DNA of 64,000 nucleotides from Paenibacillus polymyxa (GTDB taxonomy: Bacteria > Bacillota > Bacilli > Paenibacillales > Paenibacillaceae): positions 248,001-312,000 of the forward strand of contig NZ_JAGGNR010000012.1 of assembly GCF_018614975.1 (NCBI RefSeq), given 5' to 3'. Below, in pieces: positions 56,320-64,000 of the stretch; positions within the stretch are counted from its first letter, which is position 1; every line of letters begins with the position of its first letter. The translations under genes were made by a program, and so were the position numbers. Below the pieces are notes generated by a model. It searched no databases. It had not been told where the DNA came from and saw only the letters and a program-made list of their open reading frames with translations.

Positions 56320-57467
56320 TTGACGTGGATATGGAGCAAGAGATCATTCATGAAGCTGAATTGTTTGCTGCCCGTGAAATTCGTCCTTATGCTCAACAGA
56401 TTCAAGAGCAGCAAGCCATTCCCAGAACATTGATCCGTGCCATGGCTGAAAAAGGTTACTTGGCTGCCTCAATCCCGGCTGAATATGGTGGCATGGGTCT
56501 CGGACCTAAGGCGTACGGGCTGTTGACTGAAGTATTTGGCAAGGCTCTTCCAGCCGTTCGCAGCTTGTTAACGGTGCATACCTCACTTGTAAGTGAAACT
56601 TTGGTACGTTTCGGAACGCCTGAGCAAAAATCGTCCTGGCTGCCCAAGTTGGTGAAGGGAGAATGGATTGCTGCCTTTGGTCTGACTGAACCGGAAGTTG
56701 GTTCGGATGCCAAAAGTGTAAAGACCGAGTGGAGAGAAGAAACGGACTGTTATGTTTTGAATGGAAAAAAGAAGTGGATTACGTTTGGACATTTGGCAGA
56801 TGTATTTATCATTATTGCCTCGAAGCAGGGACGAAGCACTGCTTTTTGGGTCGAACGCCAGTTTGAGGGTGTACAGACCAAACCGATTAAAGGTGTCATG
56901 GTTGCGGGAGAGACAGGTATCGCTGAGATTGATCTCCATGAGGTGCGTGTGCCCAAGAATCACATTATTGGACGTCTGAATGAAGGGTTTGAGTACATCG
57001 TAGCCGGGGCGCTGGACCAGGGCAGATATAGCATAGCCTGGGCAGGGCTGGCGATTGCGCAGGAAGCGCTGGATGCCATGGTGACTTACTCAAGGAAGCG
57101 GAAGCAATTTGATCAGAAGCTGAGTCATTTTCAGCTGATTCGCGGCATGATTGGAGATGCGGTGACAAAAGTCCATGCAGCACGAGCATTATGTTTACGG
57201 GCAGCCGAGCTGAGAGAGGCCAAGGACCCGCAGGCCGCCATGGAGACAACGATCGCCAAATATTTTACGTCCAAAGTTGCTGTTGAAGTTGCAAGCGATG
57301 CGCTACAGGTGCATGGTGCGAACGGAATTAGTAACCAATATCCTGTTGCCAGGCTGTATAAGGAAGCCAAAATTCTGGAGATTATTGAAGGCTCTTCTCA
57401 GATGCAGCAGGAGATGATCTCGCATTACGGATTAAAAGCCTATTACAAGCGTGGCGGTAGCGTATGA
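56316..57467 (+). CDS. acyl-CoA/acyl-ACP dehydrogenase, FkbI-like
   Basis: A 383-residue flavoprotein of the acyl-CoA dehydrogenase fold. YGLLTEVFGKALPAVRSLLTVHTSLV and NGKKKWITFG are, from memory, strongly like FkbI-type enzymes, which oxidise carrier-bound glyceryl-derived intermediates to hydroxymalonyl-ACP. FGLTEPEVGSDA is the FAD/substrate loop, and EIIEGSSQMQQ holds the usual C-terminal segment with its glutamate. FkbK- and FkbJ-like genes lie 2-4 kb downstream, which supports that role. Oxidation of the lipid chain is the alternative. ATGA overlaps couple it to both neighbours. Confidence 0.85.
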   Translation: MIDVDMEQEIIHEAELFAAREIRPYAQQIQEQQAIPRTLIRAMAEKGYLAASIPAEYGGMGLGPKAYGLLTEVFGKALPAVRSLLTVHTSLVSETLVRFGTPEQKSSWLPKLVKGEWIAAFGLTEPEVGSDAKSVKTEWREETDCYVLNGKKKWITFGHLADVFIIIASKQGRSTAFWVERQFEGVQTKPIKGVMVAGETGIAEIDLHEVRVPKNHIIGRLNEGFEYIVAGALDQGRYSIAWAGLAIAQEALDAMVTYSRKRKQFDQKLSHFQLIRGMIGDAVTKVHAARALCLRAAELREAKDPQAAMETTIAKYFTSKVAVEVASDALQVHGANGISNQYPVARLYKEAKILEIIEGSSQMQQEMISHYGLKAYYKRGGSV

Positions 57468-58444
57468 CGTTCTGTGCGCTATTTCCCGGCCAGGGAAGTC
57501 AGTATATCGGAATGTGCAGCGAGTTGTTGGACAGTGAGCCGGAGGCGAATCAGATCTTTGCAGAAGCGAGCGAGGTGACCGGATTTGATTTGAAGGCACT
57601 GGTTATGGAAGGGACCCTGAATCAATTGACGGTCTCTGAATATGCTCAGCCTGCTGTACTGACGGCAAGCTACGTTCTATTTGACTCATTTGTTCGTCGG
57701 ACAGGAATGACTCCAGATTATGCGGTAGGTCACAGTTTGGGGGAGATTTCGGCTTTAGTAGCGGCGGGAGCATTGCGATTTGCGGATGGAATCCGTTTTA
57801 CAGCTCAGCGTGGTGCGTTGATGCATCGCTCCATTCAGGAGCAAAAAGGAAGAGCGGGTATTGTTGTTGATATAACCCAAGAAGCGCTTGAAGAATTAGT
57901 CGAGAATATTCGTCAGAACGAGTATGTGACGATCTCCGGTTATAATTCACCGGGACAGTTTGTCGTCGCAGGTACTGCGAAGGGGCTTCAACTGCTGGAT
58001 GATAAGGTGGATGGCTACGGTGGGGAATTCATTCCTTTTCGCATGATGCCCATGAAGGCAGATGCACCTTATCATAGCGAGTTGATGCAGTTCATCCAGC
58101 CTGAGCTTGAAGAGATGCTTGCAGGGATTTCCTTCTCTGCACCGGTGTTTCCCATATGCTCTACAGTACATGGTGAGTTCATTCGCGGAGCCGAGGACAT
58201 TCCTAAGCTGCTGAGCAGCCAGCTTTTGCAACCCATTCGCTGGAATCAGGCATTGGCACGCGTTCAAAATCTGGGAGCGACAGTATGGATCGATATCGGT
58301 CCAGGCCAGAGCGTAAGAAATATGCTGGCTGAGAATAAGACCATGCCTGCAGCCTATTCGCTGGATGATCCGCAAGATCGGTCCAGGTTACTGGAGCGAT
58401 ATGAAGCAGTAAACCAGACAAGTGGGGGAGGCGATACGGAATGA
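57464..58444 (+). CDS. stand-alone malonyl-CoA acyltransferase (trans-AT, FenF/FabD-like)
   Basis: A 326-residue FabD-type acyltransferase. CALFPGQGSQYIGM is the oxyanion loop, AVGHSLGEISALVAAG holds the nucleophilic serine near residue 90, and KADAPYHSELM holds the catalytic histidine region near 200. All catalytic parts are intact. It lies inside the cluster, where two KS modules lack a working AT, so it is the obvious donor for both, as FenF/ItuD serves iturin synthases. Malonyl-CoA is the likely substrate; the APYHS motif does not settle it. ATGA overlaps on both sides. Confidence 0.9.
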   Translation: MTFCALFPGQGSQYIGMCSELLDSEPEANQIFAEASEVTGFDLKALVMEGTLNQLTVSEYAQPAVLTASYVLFDSFVRRTGMTPDYAVGHSLGEISALVAAGALRFADGIRFTAQRGALMHRSIQEQKGRAGIVVDITQEALEELVENIRQNEYVTISGYNSPGQFVVAGTAKGLQLLDDKVDGYGGEFIPFRMMPMKADAPYHSELMQFIQPELEEMLAGISFSAPVFPICSTVHGEFIRGAEDIPKLLSSQLLQPIRWNQALARVQNLGATVWIDIGPGQSVRNMLAENKTMPAAYSLDDPQDRSRLLERYEAVNQTSGGGDTE

Positions 58445-59760
58445 TCACGGAGATGATGCAGTACAATCAGCGGGTGAAACAATGGCTGCCTGGAGGTGTG
58501 CACTATAATTTTCACCTTCCTTGGGAAGAGACGCCGCTCCATTTCAAGCATGCTTCCCGAAGCAGAGTGACGGACATGAACGGCAACGAGTATTTGGATC
58601 TATATGCCCGCTTTGGTGCCCTAATTGTTGGCCACGGCAACGAGGAGTATAACGAGTGTCTGAAGGAGACCATTGACCGTGTTCTTTCCGTAAGTCATTG
58701 CGATCTGGATGCAGAGGCTCTGGAACTGATCCATCAATATGTACCCTCAGCAGAGATGATTCGTTTTGGGTTATCAGGTACGGAGATTGTCCAGAATGCA
58801 CTTCGTCTTGCCCGGGCGTGGACAGGTAAAAATCGCTTTGTACGTTTTGAAGGCCACTATCATGGCAATGCGGACAATATTATGGGTGGCAAGACTGCAC
58901 GTACAGGTCTTCCTGTACCTTCGGACTATCCTGGTGACATGAAAGGAACAAAGGGGAGGGCAAGGGATGCCATGGAATCTCAATCCTACCTCTTGCCATG
59001 GAATGACGCCGCCCGTCTGGAGGAACTATTTCGCCAGCATGGAGACGACATTGCAGCAGTAATCATGGAGCCGGTTTGTGTAAATGGAGGCGGGGTCATG
59101 CCTGCTCCGGGTTATCTGCAAAGAGTCAGACAGTTATGTGATCAGTACCAGGTCGTGCTCATTTTCGATGAGATTATAACAGGATTCCGTATGGGACTCG
59201 GTGGTGCCCAACAGTTGTTCGGTGTAACGCCCGATCTGACTACACTTGGGAAGGCAATCGCCGGTGGCGGAGTTCCAGTATCAGCCCTGGTTGGCCGAGC
59301 GGATATCATGAAGTTGCTTGTAGACAAAAAAGTAATTCATGCGGGTACGTTTAATGGCTATCCATTAGGTACAGCTGCTGTAAAAGCTACACTGGAAATG
59401 TTGGGCCGCAATGGAGGACAGGCGATGAACAGCATGAACCTCCACGCTGAGATGATGCATGACGTACTCTGTCAGGAAGCAGTGAAGGTAGGTCTGCCTT
59501 TAATTGTTCAGGGGCCGTCTGGCTGTGCTTCTTATCACTGCTGCACGGAGCCGCTTACGGATACGGCTGATTATACGTTTGAATTGATGTCTTTTGATAT
59601 TTTGTTAAATAACAAGCTTGCTGAGCACGGTGTTCTGGTATCTACGCTCTCGCGGATGTATCCGAATATCCTGCTCGATATGCAGGATGTTGCCTGGTTC
59701 AGTGAGCGTGTCCCTGCGGCACTTGCAGAAATGAAAGAACTCTACGACGAGCTGATCTAA
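58441..59760 (+). CDS. stand-alone PLP aminotransferase, glutamate-1-semialdehyde-aminomutase type
   Basis: A 439-residue class-III aminotransferase. RARVTDMNGNEYLDLY-like RVTDMNGNEYLDLYARFG opens the fold, ALRLARAWTGKNRFVRFEGHYHG and IFDEIITGFRMG are PLP-contacting stretches, and TTLGKAIAGGGVPVSA holds the PLP lysine. In iturin-family synthases the homologous domain is fused after the KS-ACP and turns a beta-keto acyl thioester into a beta-amine. Here it is a separate gene in an ATGA-coupled operon with the FAAL-ACP-KS, ACP and AT genes, so the same reaction in trans is the best guess. A true haem-pathway HemL is unlikely in this setting. Confidence 0.85.
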   Translation: MITEMMQYNQRVKQWLPGGVHYNFHLPWEETPLHFKHASRSRVTDMNGNEYLDLYARFGALIVGHGNEEYNECLKETIDRVLSVSHCDLDAEALELIHQYVPSAEMIRFGLSGTEIVQNALRLARAWTGKNRFVRFEGHYHGNADNIMGGKTARTGLPVPSDYPGDMKGTKGRARDAMESQSYLLPWNDAARLEELFRQHGDDIAAVIMEPVCVNGGGVMPAPGYLQRVRQLCDQYQVVLIFDEIITGFRMGLGGAQQLFGVTPDLTTLGKAIAGGGVPVSALVGRADIMKLLVDKKVIHAGTFNGYPLGTAAVKATLEMLGRNGGQAMNSMNLHAEMMHDVLCQEAVKVGLPLIVQGPSGCASYHCCTEPLTDTADYTFELMSFDILLNNKLAEHGVLVSTLSRMYPNILLDMQDVAWFSERVPAALAEMKELYDELI

Positions 59761-59788
59761 TGGTAGCTCAATAAGGAGGTGATTAAGT

Positions 59789-60640
59789 ATGCATAATCGA
59801 CTCATTGCAATCATTGGCGCAGGGGTGATGGGATGCGCCACAGCACTGGATGTCGCGAGGGCTGGCTATCGTGTAATTTTGCAGGATATTTCGGCGTCCG
59901 TCATCGAACACGCCCCTGATGTTATACGTCGTGAATATCGTTCAGCTTGCTTTTTGAAGCAAGGGTACGGTCAGGTGCCCCTGGATCAGATCATGGAACG
60001 AATCTCGTTCCAGACACAAGATGAAGGTGTGGAAGAGGCAAGTATCATTATTGAAAATGTAACCGAGAACCTGGAATTGAAAAAGGAAGTTTACGCACGA
60101 CTATACCACAAGGCTCGTCCTGATGCTTTATTTGCGCTAAATACAAGCTGTATTTCCGTGACAAAGCTCGCTTCATTTTTGCCTGACCCAGGTCGAGCCA
60201 TTGGGGTGCATCTGATGAATCCGGTTCCCGTTAAATCCATGGTGGAGGTGATCAAAGGACATCATACAACGGAGGATACGGAACATGAGATGGTAGCGTT
60301 TTTGGAAACTCTTGATAAAAGTCCAGTTGTCATAGAGGATCTGCCCGGGTTTGTCTCTAATCGTCTCTCGCACTTGTTAATGAATGAAGCGGCGTACATT
60401 GTACAGGATGGAATCGCTACACCCGAGCAGGTGGACGCCATTATGAAGAAGGGCTTCAATTATCAGATGGGACCGCTGGAGACGGCGGATCTGATTGGTC
60501 TGGATACGGTCGTACATTCATTAAAAGTATTGTACGACAGCTATCAGGACCCCAAATTCCGATGCTGTCCGATGTTGCAGAAAATGGTTGATGCAGGACA
60601 GTGGGGGCGGAAGACAGGTCAAGGATTCTATGCCTACTAA
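59789..60640 (+). CDS. 3-hydroxyacyl dehydrogenase, FkbK-like
   Basis: A 283-residue NAD-dependent dehydrogenase. IAIIGAGVMGCATALDVARAGYRV is the Rossmann motif. VTENLELKKEVY and LNTSCISVTKLA belong to the 3-hydroxybutyryl-CoA dehydrogenase family, with HLMNPVPVKSMVEVI (catalytic histidine) and LPGFVSNRLSHLLMNEA in the hinge. FkbK-type members oxidise glyceryl-ACP on the way to hydroxymalonyl- or methoxymalonyl-ACP. The fkbH remnant and FkbJ-like ACP follow, so that role is likely in origin. AAGGAGGTGATT precedes the ATG, 28 bases after the aminotransferase gene. Confidence 0.85.
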   Translation: MHNRLIAIIGAGVMGCATALDVARAGYRVILQDISASVIEHAPDVIRREYRSACFLKQGYGQVPLDQIMERISFQTQDEGVEEASIIIENVTENLELKKEVYARLYHKARPDALFALNTSCISVTKLASFLPDPGRAIGVHLMNPVPVKSMVEVIKGHHTTEDTEHEMVAFLETLDKSPVVIEDLPGFVSNRLSHLLMNEAAYIVQDGIATPEQVDAIMKKGFNYQMGPLETADLIGLDTVVHSLKVLYDSYQDPKFRCCPMLQKMVDAGQWGRKTGQGFYAY

Positions 60641-60653
60641 GATGAAGGGTGGC

Positions 60654-60967
60654 ATGACCATGGAAAAGCTCAAGGATATCAAATGCATCGTTTGGGATCT
60701 GGACCACACCATATGGGATGGGGTTTTGCTTGAATCTGCAGGTGTGCAACTGAAGCCGGGCTTAAAGGAGGTGATTGAAAAACTGGACTAGCGAGGTATT
60801 TTGCATTCTGTTGCCAGTAAAAACTGATGCAGAGCTATCGCTTTGCCGGTTTCAAGCAGCAATCTGCAGATCAGGAAGCAAGAGTACTGTTTTATCATGA
60901 TTTGCAGCAAGCTGTAGATTTTCCAGATTACATTGAGGTTTTTGTGCCCGAGGGGCAACATCAATAA
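60654..60967 (+). pseudogene. remnant of an fkbH-like glyceryl-ACP synthase gene
   Basis: The start encodes IKCIVWDLDHTIWDGVLLE, the HAD motif of FkbH enzymes that load glyceryl phosphate onto ACP. An in-frame TAG at 60789-60791 breaks it, then RGILHSVASKN continues the family sequence to a TGA at 60825. From 60827 a different frame gives YRFAGFKQQSADQEARVLFYH and PDYIEVFV, like an FkbH C-terminus. More than 200 residues of the middle are missing. So there is a nonsense codon plus an internal deletion with frameshift. No active enzyme can be made. Confidence 0.8.
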
Positions 60968-60982
60968 CAAGGGGGAAGGGCA

Positions 60983-61246
60983 GTGGATTATCGTCAGGAA
61001 ATTCGGGAGTTTATCGGGAACAACCTCACCATGGATCATGAGGACACTCAAATTAATGATAATGACAATTATTTTGAGCAGCGGTTCGTCAATTCGCTCT
61101 TTGCTATGCGTTTGGTGGACTTTGTAGAGCGTAGATTCCAGATTGAGATAGCAAATGAAGATCTGGATTTGGCTAATTTCTGCACGATTAACCGTTTGCA
61201 TGATCTTATTGAGAGAAAGTTGACTGAGAAGGAGGCGGCACTATGA
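60983..61246 (+). CDS. FkbJ-like acyl carrier protein
   Basis: An 87-residue carrier protein. YFEQRFVNSLFAMRLVDFVERRFQIEIANEDLDLANFCTI matches the ACPs of methoxymalonyl and hydroxymalonyl pathways (FkbJ, ZmaD type), with the phosphopantetheine serine in VNS. It would hold the three-carbon glyceryl unit while FkbK- and FkbI-type enzymes oxidise it. Since the fkbH gene next to it is destroyed, loading would need an enzyme from elsewhere. It starts at GTG behind GGGGGAAGGG, and its stop overlaps the next start as ATGA. Confidence 0.85.
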   Translation: MDYRQEIREFIGNNLTMDHEDTQINDNDNYFEQRFVNSLFAMRLVDFVERRFQIEIANEDLDLANFCTINRLHDLIERKLTEKEAAL

Positions 61247-62127
61247 TTACAGCTAATCAGGCATCCATTCGTCCAGTCACAAGTCCGGAAACCAGCCCGT
61301 CCAACAAATATATGTATTTGTTTTTGGGAATTTCCTTTGGCACATGTTATGGAATCGCAAGTTTGTTCATGTTCTTTGCGGATTTTATTGTACCCATAAC
61401 AGGTGAGTTAACCTTGATGCATCCACTTGCGATCGTTGCTCTGTATTCACCTTCCATTGCCGGATTAATTACATGTTATGTGATGGGCGGCACGGAAGCA
61501 TTAAAAGGAATGTTTATGAAGCTGGTTCCGCGCAGACAGGATCTGTTCTGGATACCGCTCATTATTGGTATTTCCATCATCTTTGCATCAACAATGCACT
61601 TTGGTTCCTTGTTATTCGGCATACCGGTCCCTGAGTTGACATATAGTGTACCTGAAATGATCTGGTTGGGGATTGTGAATCTGATCAAGGAGACGGGGCT
61701 GATCGGTGGGCTGTTTGGCTGGATCGGATTTTTGCTTCCATTCTTGCAAGGGAAGTTAAAAAATAATATAACAAGTGGTCTGCTTACCGGCCTGTTGTTC
61801 GGATTATGGGTGCTTCCGGGATACTTGATTTCCTCTTTTGGCACCTCAACCACTTACATATACTACGTTGTTCAGCTTATGGCATTTATCGTGTTCCAAA
61901 GTTATATCTTCAATGCAACCAAAGGTACACTTCTGTTTTATCTGCTTGCATTCTGGCTTGTAGCCACAGGAAGTCAAATTGATTTGTACTACTTTAATCC
62001 GCAAGTTCAAATTATGCAATTCTTCTTTTTTGTAATATCGGCTATTGTCATACATGTCATCTTCAAGCGTAAAAATGTGGATACTTCACTTCAGACATTC
62101 CCTGCATATGTTCTGGAAAGAAAGTAA
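61243..62127 (+). CDS. CPBP-fold membrane protein lacking protease residues
   Basis: A 294-residue protein with about eight membrane segments. The segment GLFGWIGFLLPFLQ...GLLFGLWVLP aligns with the CPBP/Abi (CAAX-protease-like) core EExxWRGxLLPxL...GxxWGLWHLP. In this copy the glutamate pair is GL, the arginine is I and the histidine before LP is V, so every expected catalytic residue is replaced. It therefore probably does not cleave peptides. CPBP proteins often give immunity to the producer of a bioactive compound, and this one is fused into the operon by an ATGA overlap. An immunity or transport role is inferred. Confidence 0.75.
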   Translation: MITANQASIRPVTSPETSPSNKYMYLFLGISFGTCYGIASLFMFFADFIVPITGELTLMHPLAIVALYSPSIAGLITCYVMGGTEALKGMFMKLVPRRQDLFWIPLIIGISIIFASTMHFGSLLFGIPVPELTYSVPEMIWLGIVNLIKETGLIGGLFGWIGFLLPFLQGKLKNNITSGLLTGLLFGLWVLPGYLISSFGTSTTYIYYVVQLMAFIVFQSYIFNATKGTLLFYLLAFWLVATGSQIDLYYFNPQVQIMQFFFFVISAIVIHVIFKRKNVDTSLQTFPAYVLERK

Positions 62128-62152
62128 GCCTGGTTATGGTGGTGGATAAGTG

Positions 62153-62893
62153 ATGGAACCGATCTATTTGGAGCAGCTACAAAAGGGGGAGGGGAACAGA
62201 CAAATGGTCTGTTTTCCTTATCTCGGTGGCAACTCCAACAGTTTTCAGCCCCTAGTGCCGTACCTTCCTGACACGGAAATTTGGGCGTTTACGCCCCCCG
62301 GTCATGGTCTGAACACCGAAACACCCCTGGAGCATATGCAGCAACTCGTAGAACTGTATACCAGCAAGCTGCTGGATGTTGTACAGCCCGGCAGCCTGTT
62401 ATTTGGACATAGTCTGGGAGGGATTACAGCCTACTTCGTTGCGCAGCGCTTATGTCAGGAACGTCCAGATGTAGCTAAAACGCTACGACTTGTGTTATCT
62501 GCCTGCAACACACCTGACGAATGCGGGATGCAGAATTATGATCGAATGTCAGACGAAAATCTGATTGATCATCTGTTTTCCTATGAAGCTCTTCCGCAAG
62601 AACTGATACATGAAAAAGAATTGTTGAATTATTTTCTGCCCGTCATCCGGGCGGATTTCAGAATGCTGGAATCTGCAGCAACGCTTGAATATGAGCCGCT
62701 CTCATTGCCGGTATTGTATCTGTGGGGAGAACGGGATCGTACCGTTACCCTTCAATCAGCGTTGAGATGGGGCCGATATTTTGACACATCCATGAAGCTT
62801 CAAACCATCAAAGAGGGTGCTCACATGTTCATGATGCATCAACCTTCAACGGTGGCGCATTGTCTGACAAGCTTTATGACTCCAGATAAATAG
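62153..62893 (+). CDS. type II thioesterase
   Basis: A 246-residue alpha/beta hydrolase of the stand-alone thioesterase type that clears wrong or stalled groups from carrier domains. MVCFPYLGGNSNSFQPL is the family start (normally FPxAGG), LLFGHSLGG holds the catalytic serine near 88, and YLWGERDRTV and EGAHMFMMHQP hold the acid and histidine. It is the only thioesterase seen in the cluster. It might also help release the product, since neither megasynthase has a thioesterase domain. The start is ATG 62153 (or GTG 62150). Confidence 0.88.
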   Translation: MEPIYLEQLQKGEGNRQMVCFPYLGGNSNSFQPLVPYLPDTEIWAFTPPGHGLNTETPLEHMQQLVELYTSKLLDVVQPGSLLFGHSLGGITAYFVAQRLCQERPDVAKTLRLVLSACNTPDECGMQNYDRMSDENLIDHLFSYEALPQELIHEKELLNYFLPVIRADFRMLESAATLEYEPLSLPVLYLWGERDRTVTLQSALRWGRYFDTSMKLQTIKEGAHMFMMHQPSTVAHCLTSFMTPDK

Positions 62894-62928
62894 GAACAAC
62901 TTGTAGATGAGAGGAGCCATGTTCGTTT

Positions 62929-64000
62929 ATGCTGCTACGAATGCTGAGAAACGATATAACGAGAAAAAAAGGGATTACGGCTGCGTTATTTATTTTTGTA
63001 CTGCTGGCCGCCTTGCTGGTATCTTCGGGGTCACGAATGATTATGGAACTGACGAGTTCTATCCAATATCTATTTTCTGAATCCAAAACACCACACTTTG
63101 TGCAAATGCATGCCGGAGAACTCGATCAGGCCAAAGTGAACACGTGGGCTGAAGAAAATGCCATGGTCCAGCAGCATCAGATTGTGGAAATGGTCAACAT
63201 TGACGGCTCTAATCTGTTTCTCGGAGCAGAGTCCGAGAAGAACAGCGTTATGGACATTGACTTTGTTACACAGAATCAGGGTTTCGACTACTTGTTGAAT
63301 CTGGACAGTGAGATTATTCAGGTGAACGATGGCGAGATCGCGGTTCCGGTATATTACATGCAGCAAAAAAAATTGAGCGTGGGCGACCAGGTTCGGATCG
63401 ATAATGGTCAATTTGAGCGTTCTTACACCATCGTTGATTTTGTCCGTGATGCTCAGATGAATCCATCGGTTGTGCACTCCAAACGTTTTATTGTGAGTGA
63501 TGGGAATTTGCAGGAACTGAAGCAGAGCATCGGAGAGATGGAGTATCTCATTGAATTCCGGTTGACGGATCCCGGACTGACGAGTGAATTTACCCAGGCG
63601 TACCAAAATGCCGGACTTCCCAACGCGGGTCCAGTCGTAACCTATGGGCTGTTCCAGGTATTGAATGCCATGACCGACGGAGTTATTGCAGCCGTTATTA
63701 TTTTGGTCAGTCTTGTGCTGATTCTGATCGCGATGCTCTGCATCCGATTCACGATGCTTGCGACCATCGAAGAGGATTATCGTGAGATTAGTGTCATGAA
63801 AGCGATAGGGATCGCAGAGAAGGATATTAAGAGACTGTATCTGATGAAGTATGTATTTATGGCCGGATTCGCATCCGTGCTTGGTTACATTGCATCACTT
63901 GGCGTTAACAGACTATTCGTTTCTAACATCATGTTGTATATGGGAAAAGCACCTGCAACCCTGTTGCATTTCGCGATTCCGTTATTAGCCGCTGGAATAA
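62929..64000 (+). CDS. FtsX-family ABC transporter permease (cut by window edge)
   Basis: The frame opens at ATG 62929 (or 62941) and runs to the right edge without a stop, about 357 residues. One membrane segment follows a short basic N-terminus (GITAALFIFVLLAALLV). Then comes an extracytoplasmic domain of about 210 residues and three membrane segments that begin GVIAAVIILVSLVLILIAMLCIRF, with EEDYREISVMKAIGIAEKDIKRLYLMKY, the hallmark loop of FtsX/MacB/LolE-type permeases. Beside a lipopeptide-like cluster, export or self-resistance is likely. The cognate ATPase gene must lie beyond the window. Confidence 0.82.
   Translation, partial: MLLRMLRNDITRKKGITAALFIFVLLAALLVSSGSRMIMELTSSIQYLFSESKTPHFVQMHAGELDQAKVNTWAEENAMVQQHQIVEMVNIDGSNLFLGAESEKNSVMDIDFVTQNQGFDYLLNLDSEIIQVNDGEIAVPVYYMQQKKLSVGDQVRIDNGQFERSYTIVDFVRDAQMNPSVVHSKRFIVSDGNLQELKQSIGEMEYLIEFRLTDPGLTSEFTQAYQNAGLPNAGPVVTYGLFQVLNAMTDGVIAAVIILVSLVLILIAMLCIRFTMLATIEEDYREISVMKAIGIAEKDIKRLYLMKYVFMAGFASVLGYIASLGVNRLFVSNIMLYMGKAPATLLHFAIPLLAAGI

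Noticed and set aside
1..64000. CRISPR arrays, tRNA and rRNA genes, IS elements with transposases
   Set aside because: No regular direct-repeat array, tRNA-like cloverleaf, rRNA stretch or transposase reading frame was noticed. A covariance-model scan would be decisive for tRNA.

Overview
The window looks like a chromosome segment of a spore-forming, moderate-GC Gram-positive bacterium, most probably Paenibacillus. The signs are an uninterrupted sporulation sigma-K gene, an SLH-domain envelope protein, a YkyA-type lipoprotein, a Bacillus-halodurans-like RNase H1, strong purine-rich Shine-Dalgarno sites, a cre box, a Fur box and sigma-A promoters. No rRNA, tRNA or CRISPR array was seen.

Positions 1 to about 34,400 are ordinary accessory and housekeeping DNA in short operons on both strands. 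The left edge holds the C-terminus of a phage-type tyrosine integrase, then an SLH protein, two very small genes and an AT-rich orphan GTPase. Next come a sulfurtransferase, an EamA transporter, a polysaccharide deacetylase and two lipoproteins, mtlD with a HAD phosphatase, an ADP-ribosylglycohydrolase, MFS transporters, a large secreted lectin-like protein, and a secreted esterase with an elaborate 5' leader. They are followed by sigK, an amino-acid permease, a Fur-type iron-uptake locus whose binding protein is truncated, RNase H, a Ser/Thr kinase behind a long inverted repeat, a KptA fragment, and an NmrA/Rrf2 pair with a perfect palindromic operator.

Positions 34,459 to the right edge form one rightward biosynthetic gene cluster behind a near-ideal sigma-A promoter. 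Genes often overlap by 4 to 11 bases, which suggests translational coupling. It encodes a 5,592-residue NRPS-PKS (C-A-PCP, KS-AT-ACP, C-A-PCP, KS-dead AT-ACP, C-A-PCP, then a terminal C-like domain); a FAAL-ACP-KS protein with only an AT relic; a stand-alone ACP; a stand-alone malonyltransferase; a stand-alone GSA-type aminotransferase; an FkbI/FkbK/FkbJ-like extender-unit set with a wrecked fkbH; a CPBP-fold membrane protein that has lost its protease residues; a type II thioesterase; and the start of an FtsX-type ABC permease.

My working model (inference) is as follows. The FAAL activates a fatty acid and loads it on its ACP. KS3 extends it by one malonyl unit supplied in trans by the discrete AT. 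The free aminotransferase then turns the beta-keto group into a beta-amine, as in iturin/mycosubtilin synthesis but with the activities split into separate genes. The chain passes to the first C domain of the giant synthase, which adds three amino acids alternating with two ketide units. The same discrete AT would rescue the dead AT of module 4. No KR, DH, ER, epimerase or thioesterase domain exists in the megasynthases, so beta-keto processing and chain release are open questions. The cluster also shows decay (fkbH, AT2, CPBP residues), so the product may differ from that of an ancestral pathway using hydroxymalonyl- or methoxymalonyl-ACP. I did not recognise it as a named, characterised cluster.
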